From Gemmatimonadales bacterium (GTDB lineage: Bacteria > Gemmatimonadota > Gemmatimonadetes > Gemmatimonadales > GWC2-71-9): a stretch of 8,858 nt of DNA. A program made the position numbers and the translations under genes. The stretch spans positions 1 through 8,858 of the forward strand of contig JAUVTI010000076.1 in NCBI GenBank assembly GCA_030601605.1, given 5' to 3'. The notes under the pieces were generated by a model, which worked only from the letters and a program-made list of their open reading frames with translations, had not been told where the DNA came from and did not search any database. Within the stretch, counting starts at the first letter, position 1; each line of letters opens with the position of its first letter. Below, one piece after another: positions 1-7,130 of the stretch.

Positions 1-840
1 CAAGAGTCCCGCATATCCGGCGACGCGCTGACCAACCTCGGCACGGACAGCGATCCCAACCCGCTCACGACCTTTTTCCTGGGCGGCCAGACGCAGCTCG
101 AGGCCGCTGCGGTAATCCTGCCGACGTTCGTGTCGGTCTGGATCGGCAACAACGACGTATTGGGCGCGATCCTGGATCCGACGAACCCCGGTGACCCGGC
201 GCTGGTGACCGACCCGGCGGTGTTCGCCCAGCGCTACGGCGCGATGATGGACAGCCTCGACGCCTTCGGCTCGATCCAGGGCGGCGTGCTGATCGGCGTC
301 GGGCAGGTCGTGTTCCTTCCCTACCTCACGCAGGGCCGCGCCTACTTCCAGGCTGCGGCGGCCGTGCCGGACCTGACCGTGTTGGCGAATTGCCTGGACT
401 TCACAGTGATTCCGGGGACGACCGACACCCTGTGGGTCTCGGTGCCTTTCCCCTACGGCGGGCCGCTCTTCGGGGCCGCGGCGGCGGGGTTTCCCACGAC
501 CATGGATTGCTCGGTGCCGGACGTGGTCTCGACGACGGAACTGCTGAACATGGTCGGGGCGGTCGAGGCCTACAACCAGACGATCGCGACCGAGGCAGCA
601 GACCGCGACTGGGCCTACCTCGACCCGAACCCGATCCTGGAGGCTCTGCTCCAGGACCCGACCGCCATCCGCCCCTTCCCGGCGTTCGACCCCGCGGATC
701 CACAGCATGTGACGGCGCCGTTCGGCACGGCGCTGAGCCGAGACGGGATCCACCCCAGCACGTCGACCCACCTGGGGACCGCACAGGCGCTGGTCCTGCT
801 GATCAACGCGACGTACGGGACGACTATTCCGCTGCCCTGA
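1..840 (+). CDS. SGNH/GDSL-family hydrolase, C-terminal part (5' end outside window)
   Basis: The reading frame is open from base 1, so the gene begins left of the window; 279 residues are visible, ending at a TGA. The sequence WIGNND (about residues 47-52 of the visible part) matches the block III GxND motif of SGNH hydrolases, whose Asn helps form the oxyanion hole. DGIHPS (248-253) matches the block V DxxH motif carrying the catalytic Asp and His. The block I GDS serine should lie upstream and cannot be checked. Family members are esterases, lipases or acyl hydrolases, often exported; the substrate here is unknown. A GTG at 130 could be mistaken for the start, but it lies inside block III and would remove much of the fold. 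Two cysteines in the middle (near LANCLDF and TTMDCS) could form a disulfide, which would fit a periplasmic or surface location. The barrel-protein gene follows in the same direction. Confidence 0.8.
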   Translation, partial: QESRISGDALTNLGTDSDPNPLTTFFLGGQTQLEAAAVILPTFVSVWIGNNDVLGAILDPTNPGDPALVTDPAVFAQRYGAMMDSLDAFGSIQGGVLIGVGQVVFLPYLTQGRAYFQAAAAVPDLTVLANCLDFTVIPGTTDTLWVSVPFPYGGPLFGAAAAGFPTTMDCSVPDVVSTTELLNMVGAVEAYNQTIATEAADRDWAYLDPNPILEALLQDPTAIRPFPAFDPADPQHVTAPFGTALSRDGIHPSTSTHLGTAQALVLLINATYGTTIPLP

Positions 841-863
841 GCGGGCATCGGCATTGAGATAGG

Positions 864-897
864 AGCGGGAGGCTTGCCTTGGTAAGCCTCCCGCTTT
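864..897 (+). terminator. Perfect inverted repeat with T tract, probable intrinsic terminator
   Basis: AGCGGGAGGCTT (864-875) and AAGCCTCCCGCT (884-895) are exact reverse complements, giving a 12-bp GC-rich stem with an 8-nt loop. Bases 895-897 are TTT, followed by GCTGT, so the U tract is short. It starts 23 bases after the hydrolase stop codon, which fits termination of that transcript. The short tract leaves room for partial readthrough or a role as an mRNA-stabilising hairpin between two co-transcribed genes. Confidence 0.7.
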
Positions 898-907
898 GCT
901 GTAGATT
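879..907 (+). promoter_or_regulatory. Candidate sigma-70-type promoter overlapping the terminator hairpin
   Basis: TTGGTA at 879-884 matches the -35 consensus at 4 of 6 positions. It is separated by 17 bases from TAGATT at 902-907, which matches the -10 consensus at 4 of 6. Transcription would start near 913-915, only a few bases before the ATG at 918, giving an almost leaderless mRNA. This agrees with the absence of a purine-rich Shine-Dalgarno sequence before that ATG. Such weak matches also arise by chance, so this is an inference. Confidence 0.3.
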
Positions 908-917
908 CCCGCCACCC

Positions 918-2567
918 ATGCCCACCCGCATCCAACCGGCTTCTGCGACCCGAGCGCGCCTGGCCGCCGCGGTTCTGCTCCTCGCGGCATTGCTCGGCTC
1001 GGCCCCGGATGCCACCGCGCAGTACCCCGACGCCAGGATCGCACCGCGGGGCACCCTCCGGTTGGACTTTGCACCCGAGTATATCAGCTACAGCGAGCGG
1101 TTCGCCTCCGACGGGACGGTGGAGGCACTGGGCACCGACTTCACCGACGAGAGCGCGGGCGTGCGTCTGATCCCATCCATGTGGACGCCGCAGAACGCCA
1201 TCCGCTCGATCATCGGGGATCCGGCCTACACCATCGACGCGGGCGCCTTTCGCGCCACGCTCGACGCCGACATACGGCGCTTCCCGCTGAACCTGGAACT
1301 CGGGATATCCAACCGGTTCACCATCACGGCATCGATCCCGCTGGTCACCACGCGCGCGCAGGTGAACTTCGTTATCGACTCGACGAACTCCGACATGGGA
1401 CTCAACGAGGCCGGGCGGGTCGATGCGACCGCCACCCGCCAACTGCTGGAGGAGCTCGAGGCGGGCGCCGCATTCGTGGAGTCACAGATCGCGGGCGGGG
1501 GTTACGGATGCCCGGGCAGCGCACAGTGCGCGGAGGCGCAGGCCCTCGTGAGCCGCACCCGGATCCTGACAAGCGATCTCATGGCGCTCACGGGAGTGCT
1601 GGCTCAGGGCGTGAACCCGATTCTGCCGCCCAACGCGCCGCTCGATGCCTCCTCGGCCGGGCTGGCGGTGACGGCGGCGGTGGAGGCCGTGAAGGCCGAC
1701 CTCGCCACGTTCGGTGCTACACCGGTGAGCCAGAGCCTCGCGCTCCCCGCGTCGGCACTCGACACCGCGACGTTCAACGACATGCTCGTAGCGGACGGCT
1801 GGGGATACGGCGCCGACCCGCTCTCGTTCGTGAAGTACAACATGAAGTTCGGCGACGCCGAGATCGGTGTGCGGTGGAGCGCGCTTCAGGGCAGCCGCCT
1901 GCGCGCCGTGCTCGGCGGCACGGTGCGGCTCCCCACCGGAAAGGTCGACACCCCCGAGAACTTCGTGGACATAGGCACAGGTGACCACCAGACCGACGTG
2001 GTGCTGGACGCAGAAGCCGTGTGGCGCTTCGGCTCCATCCTGGCTCTCGCGGGCATGGCATCCTACACGTTCCAGCTCGGCGACAACCTCGAGCGCCGCA
2101 TCACGTCGCACACGCGCCCCATTGCGATCGCCGCCACCCAGCAGCTCGTCTCCCGCAACCTGGGCGACTACTTCGAGGTCGGCCTGTACCCGACCCTCTA
2201 CCTGAGCCGCTCCTTCGTGGCGTACGGCTCCGCGTACTACTACTACAAGCCCACGGACCGGTTCGACCTCACCGGGGCCTACTCCCTTCCCGACGATCAG
2301 CTCCCGACCGACATCACGGACCTGGAGTTCGAGACGAGCCGGGAGACGCTGAGCTTCGGCGCCGGGATCCACTACTACTCCACGCAGGGGCGGCACACCA
2401 CCAAGCTGCCCATCGAGGCAGGGATCGACTATCGCACGGCGTTCCAGGGAACCGGCGGGATGACACCGAAGGTCTCGCGGCTCACGTTCTATCTGCGGCT
2501 GTACCTGCGGCTGTGGGGCCGAGGCGAGGAGGACCGTCCGCTCCCGGAGGCAGAGCCGGGCGAGTAG
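918..2567 (+). CDS. Exported outer-membrane beta-barrel protein with helical insert, function unknown
   Basis: 549 residues from the ATG at 918. A longer frame opens at a TTG at 879, but that codon lies in the loop of the terminator-like hairpin, whereas the ATG is followed directly by a good signal peptide. That peptide has Arg residues at 4, 12 and 14, a hydrophobic core at about 15-27 and likely cleavage after ATA at 34. The mature part alternates polar and hydrophobic residues as in beta strands, rich in Tyr, Phe and Gly. The segment 311-362, with VRLPTGK and a following DIGTGDHQTD, resembles barrels of the phenol-degradation MetA-like/transporter type. Residues about 165-290 are instead Ala/Leu/Glu-rich and predicted helical, with Cys198 and Cys204 between two helical stretches. 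The last strand-like segment (521-533, containing LRLYLRLW) is followed by a 16-residue acidic, proline-containing tail. Outer-membrane location is well supported; the cargo or partner is unknown. Its neighbour encodes an SGNH hydrolase. Confidence 0.75.
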   Translation: MPTRIQPASATRARLAAAVLLLAALLGSAPDATAQYPDARIAPRGTLRLDFAPEYISYSERFASDGTVEALGTDFTDESAGVRLIPSMWTPQNAIRSIIGDPAYTIDAGAFRATLDADIRRFPLNLELGISNRFTITASIPLVTTRAQVNFVIDSTNSDMGLNEAGRVDATATRQLLEELEAGAAFVESQIAGGGYGCPGSAQCAEAQALVSRTRILTSDLMALTGVLAQGVNPILPPNAPLDASSAGLAVTAAVEAVKADLATFGATPVSQSLALPASALDTATFNDMLVADGWGYGADPLSFVKYNMKFGDAEIGVRWSALQGSRLRAVLGGTVRLPTGKVDTPENFVDIGTGDHQTDVVLDAEAVWRFGSILALAGMASYTFQLGDNLERRITSHTRPIAIAATQQLVSRNLGDYFEVGLYPTLYLSRSFVAYGSAYYYYKPTDRFDLTGAYSLPDDQLPTDITDLEFETSRETLSFGAGIHYYSTQGRHTTKLPIEAGIDYRTAFQGTGGMTPKVSRLTFYLRLYLRLWGRGEEDRPLPEAEPGE

Positions 2568-2590
2568 TTCGCGGCCGCGTACTGCTCCCG

Positions 2591-2629
2591 GGCGGGACCC
2601 TCCTCCACGAACTGCAGTGCGCTCCCGCC
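2591..2629. repeat. Inverted repeat in the convergent intergenic spacer
   Basis: GGCGGGA (2591-2597) and TCCCGCC (2623-2629) are reverse complements around a 25-nt interval that itself holds the palindrome ACTGCAGT (2611-2618). Together they could fold as a nested hairpin on either strand. No T run follows on either side. The rest of the 107-bp spacer between the two converging units holds a 10-bp palindrome CGCGGCCGCG (2570-2579) and no recognisable gene. Confidence 0.25.
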
Positions 2630-2656
2630 TCCTCACCTCGCTCCGGTGGATCCCAA

Positions 2657-2673
2657 CCGCGAGCTAGACGCGG
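2657..2673 (-). terminator. Weak hairpin just downstream of recN
   Basis: On the reverse strand, CCGCG (2673-2669) and CGCGG (2661-2657) pair around a 7-nt loop immediately after the recN TAG. The stem is only 5 bp and no U tract follows, so it is a poor intrinsic terminator; termination here may depend on Rho or on the opposing transcript. Confidence 0.15.
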
Positions 2674-2674
2674 G

Positions 2675-4351
2675 CTAGGCGCTCGCCGCCTGAGTCTTTT
2701 TCAGTAGCTCGGCCGCATGCCGCACCACCACCGGGTCATCCGCGTCGCCCAGCATGCGCGCGATCTCCTGCACCCGGTCCTGACCCGCTCGCACGGCCAC
2801 GTCGGCGGTGGCGATGCCGTGGCGTGGCTGCTTCGCGATCGAAACGTGGTGAATGGCGCGCGCGGCGATCTGCGGCAAGTGCGTGATCACGAGGACCTGC
2901 CGCGCGGCGCCGACCCGGGCAAGGGCGTCGCCCACCTGCATCGCCACTTCGCCGCCGATTCCCTGATCGACTTCGTCGAACACTAGCGTCGGTATCGCGT
3001 CGTGCCCCGCCAGCACGACCTTGAGGGCCAGCATCAGACGCGACAGCTCTCCTCCACTCGCCACCTGGGCGAGCGGCCTGGCGTCCAGTCCCGGGTTCAG
3101 TTGAACCGCGAACGTGACGCTGTCGGCGCCGGCGGCGCTCACGGCCGATGCCGGCACGACATCCACCGAGAACTGGCCGTTGGGCATGCCCAGCTCTGGC
3201 AGCAGACGTTGCACCTCGGTGGCGAGCCGCCCGGCAGCCTGGCTGCGCTTCTCGCTCAGCGCTGCGCACGCCTGCACCAGCTCCTGCTCAGCGGTCGCCC
3301 GCCGCTCGCTGAGCTGGCTGAGGTCGAGGTCCGCAGTGTCCAGCAGGTCGAGCTCGCGCGCCGTCTCGTCCCTCGTCTCCAGCACGGCGTCGAGCGTTGA
3401 GCCGTACTTCTGGAGCAGACGATAGAGCACGTCGCGGCGCCGCTCCACCTCCTCGAGACGGTCTGGGTCCACGTCGATGTCCGCGGCATAGTCGCGCACC
3501 GCGAGCACCAGCTCCTCCAGGTTGGCCGCGGCTGACTCGAGCAGCTCGCTCCACTTGCTGACGCTGTCGTCCACCCGCTCGAGCTGCGAGAGTGACTTGG
3601 CAGCCGCCGCGACGCTCCCCCGCGCGGAACCCTCCTCGCCGCTCTCCCGCAGCTCCATGAGACGCTCCGCCAGGCGGGTGAGCTCCTCGACGTTCGCCAG
3701 GCGCTTCGACTCCACCGCAAGCGCCTCGTACTCCCCCGGGCGGGGCTTGGCGTCACCGATTTCCTTCACGACGTGCCTCAGGTAGTCGGCCCGCTTCAGC
3801 ACGTCGTCGCGCCGGGCGCTCAACTCCGCTTCCTCGATCCGCAGGCGGGCGGCCGCCTCATGCGTGGTGCGCACGCGCTCACGCTCCGCACCTGCCCCGC
3901 CGAAGCTGTCCAGGATGTCACGCTGAGCAGATGCCGCGAGCAGGGATTGCGCCTCGTGCTGGCCGTGCAGGTCCACGAGGATCCTGCCCAGCGTCGCGAG
4001 CGTGGCTACCGTAGTGGGGCTGCCGTTTGCCCAGGCGCGGTTGCGGCCCTCGGCATTGATCTCGCGCCGCACGATGAGCCGCTCCTCCTCCACGTCCACA
4101 CCCAGCTCGTCAGCCGCGGCTTCGAAGCCCTCGAGGCCGGTCACGTCGAAGGCGGCCTCCACGACCGCGCGCGGCGCACCCGGGCGAACCAGGTCTCCGC
4201 TGGCGCGCTCTCCGAGCAGGAGGGAGAGCGCGTCCACCAGCATCGACTTGCCGGCTCCGGTCTCGCCGGTGAGTACGTTGAGGCCTGGAGTGAGTGGAAG
4301 GGTGACGTCCGCGATGACCGCCAGGTTTCGAACGCGGAGCTCAGTCAGCAC
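2675..4351 (-). CDS. recN: DNA repair protein RecN
   Basis: SMC-like ATPase that acts in recombinational repair of double-strand breaks in the cytoplasm. The 558 residues match the usual family length of about 550-560. The N-terminal head has LTELRVRNLAVI followed by the Walker A motif GETGAGKS (29-36) and the conserved DLHGQHE segment (near 130). The middle, about 150-380, is charged and Leu-rich, as expected of the coiled-coil arms. The C-terminal head carries the ABC signature SGGELSR (432-438), Walker B TLVFDE (455-460) and the following DQGIGG and ITHLPQIAA segments. I chose the GTG at 4351: AGGGAG lies 10 bases upstream, and the protein then begins just before the conserved family N-terminus. 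A GTG at 4381 would add ten unrelated residues and lie deep in nadK. The start overlaps the nadK stop by 11 bases, suggesting translational coupling. It is the last gene of the operon. Confidence 0.96.
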   Translation of the reverse strand: MLTELRVRNLAVIADVTLPLTPGLNVLTGETGAGKSMLVDALSLLLGERASGDLVRPGAPRAVVEAAFDVTGLEGFEAAADELGVDVEEERLIVRREINAEGRNRAWANGSPTTVATLATLGRILVDLHGQHEAQSLLAASAQRDILDSFGGAGAERERVRTTHEAAARLRIEEAELSARRDDVLKRADYLRHVVKEIGDAKPRPGEYEALAVESKRLANVEELTRLAERLMELRESGEEGSARGSVAAAAKSLSQLERVDDSVSKWSELLESAAANLEELVLAVRDYAADIDVDPDRLEEVERRRDVLYRLLQKYGSTLDAVLETRDETARELDLLDTADLDLSQLSERRATAEQELVQACAALSEKRSQAAGRLATEVQRLLPELGMPNGQFSVDVVPASAVSAAGADSVTFAVQLNPGLDARPLAQVASGGELSRLMLALKVVLAGHDAIPTLVFDEVDQGIGGEVAMQVGDALARVGAARQVLVITHLPQIAARAIHHVSIAKQPRHGIATADVAVRAGQDRVQEIARMLGDADDPVVVRHAAELLKKTQAASA

Positions 4352-5225
4352 TATTGAGACGCTCCCTGTCGACCAGGTCACCCCAGTGTAGCTTCTTGCG
4401 CATCCTGCGGAAGAACCCTTCCCTCCCCAACCGCACCAAATGCACGGAGGTCGCCGAGGACCGCACGACCACGCAGTCGTTGGGCTGCACGTGCTCGCCC
4501 AGCTGCCCGTCGTACGAAACGAAGATCTCCGTAGCCCGCGTGGGCTCTATCTGCAGCGTCACCTGCGAGCTCCCCGGCACCACCAGGGGCCGCACGGAGA
4601 GCGTGTGTGGACAGATCGCAGTCACCACGAGCGCGTCCACTTCGGGCACCAGCACCGGCCCGCCGGCGCTGAGCGTGTACGCCGTGGATCCGGCCGGGGT
4701 CGCCACGATCATGCCGTCCAGCGTATACTGGCCCACCTCGTCGCCGTCCACGAAGAGGCGAATCCGAATGATCCGGGTGTTTCCCGTCTTGTGAACGACC
4801 ACGTCGTTGACCGCCAGCTCTCCCTCCCGCCTGGCGCCCTCGGCGTCCACGATCCACGAATCGAGCTTGCGCCGCTGCTCCACCTGGTAGTCGCCCCGGA
4901 CGACCGCGTCGAGCACGCTCTCCAGGTGATTGGCCGTGGTTGCGGTGAGAAAGCCCACGCGTCCCAGGTTGATCCCGAGCAGTGGAACCTCGTTGCGGCC
5001 CAGCATCCGGGCGCCTCTCAGCAAGGTGCCGTCGCCGCCGAACGTCATGAGCAGATCCGGTGGGTCGTCGCCGGACTCGAGCGGCTCGCAGGTGTCCGGC
5101 CACAGCTCCAGGAGCGCCGGCTCCGCACACAGCTCTATGCCGTGGGCCGCGCTGTAGCTCGCCAACCGGGCCAGCAACCCACTCAGCTCCTCGTAGCGCG
5201 GGTTTCCGACGACGCCGATCCTCAT
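4341..5225 (-). CDS. nadK: NAD kinase
   Basis: Phosphorylates NAD to NADP in the cytoplasm, setting the supply of NADP(H). The 294 residues are the normal size for a bacterial enzyme. Visible motifs are GGDGTLL (63-69) with catalytic Asp65, NLGRVGFLT (86-94), NDVVVHK (140-146), the NAD-binding loop DGMIVATPAGSTAY (170-183) and PHTLSVRPLVV (206-216). The C-terminal FFRRMRKKLHWG (271-282) also fits the family. The loop has Ala178 where many homologues have Thr (TPTGSTAY); TPAGSTAY is a known natural variant. The ATG overlaps the dxs stop as ATGA, and the protein starts with a typical RIGVVGNP strand, so the start is secure. A purine-rich AAAGGAGAG sits somewhat far upstream, which agrees with coupling to dxs translation. 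Its position before recN is common in several phyla. Confidence 0.96.
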   Translation of the reverse strand: MRIGVVGNPRYEELSGLLARLASYSAAHGIELCAEPALLELWPDTCEPLESGDDPPDLLMTFGGDGTLLRGARMLGRNEVPLLGINLGRVGFLTATTANHLESVLDAVVRGDYQVEQRRKLDSWIVDAEGARREGELAVNDVVVHKTGNTRIIRIRLFVDGDEVGQYTLDGMIVATPAGSTAYTLSAGGPVLVPEVDALVVTAICPHTLSVRPLVVPGSSQVTLQIEPTRATEIFVSYDGQLGEHVQPNDCVVVRSSATSVHLVRLGREGFFRRMRKKLHWGDLVDRERLNSAD

Positions 5226-7123
5226 CTGGGTGTCACGCTCTCCTTTGCGGCCCCGGCCTTCACGCGCTCCGCGATGCCTTCCGGGGTGAGCCCCACCGAG
5301 GCGAGCTGCTCGCCACGCGGGGCGTGCTCGTAGGTGCGGTCGGGAATCCCGGCAATCTCCACCCGCACGTCAGGCGCCATGCTCTCCACCGCGGCGGCAA
5401 CGTAGGCGCCGAACCCGTTCACGTCGATGCCGTCCTCCACGGTGAGCAGCATCCGGTGATCGCCGACCAGTCCCTCGAGCATGGCGCGGTCCAGCGGCTT
5501 GATGAAGCGGCAGTTCACCACGGTGACATCGAGCCCGTCCTGCGCCAGCCGCTCCGCCGCCTGCATCGCCGGCTCGCACATCACGCCCACGGCCAGGATA
5601 GCGCAGTCGCGGCCCTCGCGCAGCACCTCCCAGGTACCGTACGGCGTAGCCGCAACCTCGGCCGCAGGCGGCGCCGCCGCCGGCGTGCTGTCCCGCGGAT
5701 AACGCATGGAGAACGGCCCGTCGTGCTCCAGGGCGCAGCGCAGCAGTCCGATCAGCTCCGTCCCGTCCTTGGGTGCCGTTATCGTCATGTTCGGCACCGG
5801 AAGCAGGTACGCGATGTCGTACAGTCCCATGTGGGTCTGCCCATCGGCCCCCACCATTCCGGCGCGGTCCATGCAGAAAACAACCGGCAGGTTCTGGATC
5901 GCCACGTCGTGGATGATGTTGTCGTAGGCGCGCTGCAGGAAGGTCGAGTAGATGGCGACGATCGGTCGAATGCCCTGCGTCGCCAGGCCGGCGGCGAACG
6001 TGGTGGCGTGGCCCTCGGCGATCCCCACGTCGAAGAACCGGTCGGGCCATTTCTTCTGGAACAGACTCGTGCCGGTGCCCGAGGGCATCGCCGCCGTGAT
6101 CGCGACCATCTTGGGGTACTCGGCGGCCAGCTCGCTGATCGCGGTCCCGAATACGTTGGTCCAGTCCGGCAGTCCGGAGGCCTTGGGCCGCAGCACGCCG
6201 GTGACAGGATCGTATGGGTTGCGCGCGTGGAACTTCTCGGGGTGGGGCTCCTGCAGCGGAAAGCCCTTGCCCTTCTCCGTCACGACGTGCACGACCCGCG
6301 GGCCGTCGAGCGTCTTCACGAGCTCGAACGTCTTGAGCAGCGCATCCATATTGTGGCCGTCGATCGGCCCGAAGTAGCGAAAGCCCAGCTCCTCGAACAG
6401 CATGCCGGGCGACCACAGGTTCTTGATGCTCTCCTCGATGGTGCGGGCGAAGTCCACCATGCGGTCGCCACCCACGACATGGGAGGCCTTCTCGATGAGG
6501 TGCTTCACGTGTCCGCGCATGCGGTTCGTGAACGGACTCGCGATGATGGCGCCGAGGTACCGGCTCATCGCGCCGACGTTGGGGGCGATGGACATGCCGT
6601 TGTCGTTGAGCACCATGATGAGGTCCCGCTCCGAGGGACCGGCGTTGTTCATGGCCTCGTAGGGAAGCCCGCAGGTCATGGCGCCGTCGCCAACCACTGC
6701 GACCACGTCGTAGTCTTCGCCCAGCATATCGCGCGCCGTCGCGATCCCGAAGGCGGCCGACATCGCGGTTCCTGCATGGCCGGCGCCGAAGACGTCGTGC
6801 TCGCTCTCGTCGCGCCGCAGGAAGCCGGAGAGCCCGCCGCTCTGCCTGAGCGTGGGCAGCCGCTCGTTGCGCCCGGTCAGGACCTTCCAGGGGTAGCCCT
6901 GATGCCCCACGTCGAACAGCAGCTTGTCGCGCGGCGAGTCGAAACAGTACGCCAGGGCCACGGTGAGCTCGACTACGCCCAGTCCCGCGCCGATGTGACC
7001 ACCGGTCTTCGACACCACGTCGATGAGACGCTGGCGCACCTCATCTGCCAGCTGCACCAGCTCCTCGCGCGACAGCTTCTTGACGTCGGCGGGTTCGTGA
7101 ATGGAATCCAGCAGTTGAGCCAT
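5222..7123 (-). CDS. dxs: 1-deoxy-D-xylulose-5-phosphate synthase
   Basis: Thiamine-diphosphate enzyme that condenses pyruvate with D-glyceraldehyde 3-phosphate to DXP, the first step of the MEP isoprenoid pathway (also feeding thiamine and pyridoxal synthesis in many bacteria). The 633 residues are the normal length. The N-terminal domain has GGHIGAGLG (41-49, His43), DVGHQGYPWK (71-80), the ThDP/Mg motif GDGAMT with downstream NN (145-160) and LNDNGMSI (172-179). The pyrimidine-binding domain has VGIAEGHATTFAAG with Glu370, YSTFLQRAYD (392-401), DRAGMVGADGQTH (419-431) and MRYPRD. The C-terminal transketolase-like domain has VVNCRFIKPLD (535-545) and NGFGAYV. Numbering of active-site residues nearly coincides with the E. 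coli enzyme. Two motifs vary: GHAGTA (116-121) where GHSSTS is typical, and EGHATT where EQHAVT is typical. The gene starts 7 bases after the ispA stop, and its stop overlaps the nadK start. Confidence 0.97.
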   Translation of the reverse strand: MAQLLDSIHEPADVKKLSREELVQLADEVRQRLIDVVSKTGGHIGAGLGVVELTVALAYCFDSPRDKLLFDVGHQGYPWKVLTGRNERLPTLRQSGGLSGFLRRDESEHDVFGAGHAGTAMSAAFGIATARDMLGEDYDVVAVVGDGAMTCGLPYEAMNNAGPSERDLIMVLNDNGMSIAPNVGAMSRYLGAIIASPFTNRMRGHVKHLIEKASHVVGGDRMVDFARTIEESIKNLWSPGMLFEELGFRYFGPIDGHNMDALLKTFELVKTLDGPRVVHVVTEKGKGFPLQEPHPEKFHARNPYDPVTGVLRPKASGLPDWTNVFGTAISELAAEYPKMVAITAAMPSGTGTSLFQKKWPDRFFDVGIAEGHATTFAAGLATQGIRPIVAIYSTFLQRAYDNIIHDVAIQNLPVVFCMDRAGMVGADGQTHMGLYDIAYLLPVPNMTITAPKDGTELIGLLRCALEHDGPFSMRYPRDSTPAAAPPAAEVAATPYGTWEVLREGRDCAILAVGVMCEPAMQAAERLAQDGLDVTVVNCRFIKPLDRAMLEGLVGDHRMLLTVEDGIDVNGFGAYVAAAVESMAPDVRVEIAGIPDRTYEHAPRGEQLASVGLTPEGIAERVKAGAAKESVTPR

Positions 7124-7130
7124 CAGTCCG

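Noticed and set aside
130..132. GTG at 130 as true start of the hydrolase
   Set aside because: The frame is open to base 1 and the codon sits within the conserved GxND block, so it must be internal.
879..917. TTG at 879 as start of the barrel-protein gene
   Set aside because: It lies in the hairpin loop, lacks a ribosome site, and would put 13 residues including a Cys pair before a normal signal peptide; the ATG at 918 is better.
615..1442. 275-codon reverse-strand open frame spanning the hydrolase end and the barrel start
   Set aside because: It crosses the terminator hairpin and two supported genes and has no family resemblance.
2570..2579. Palindrome CGCGGCCGCG as an operator
   Set aside because: It lies right after a stop codon between converging genes with no promoter nearby; short GC palindromes are expected by chance at this base composition.
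1482..2636. 384-codon reverse-strand open frame antisense to the barrel-protein gene
   Set aside because: No recognisable motif and Arg/Val/Glu-biased composition. The forward frame has a signal peptide and beta-strand periodicity, so this is a high-GC shadow.
4352..4381. GTG at 4381 as recN start
   Set aside because: It would extend the nadK overlap to 41 bases and add ten residues not typical of RecN; the GTG at 4351 has AGGGAG at good spacing.
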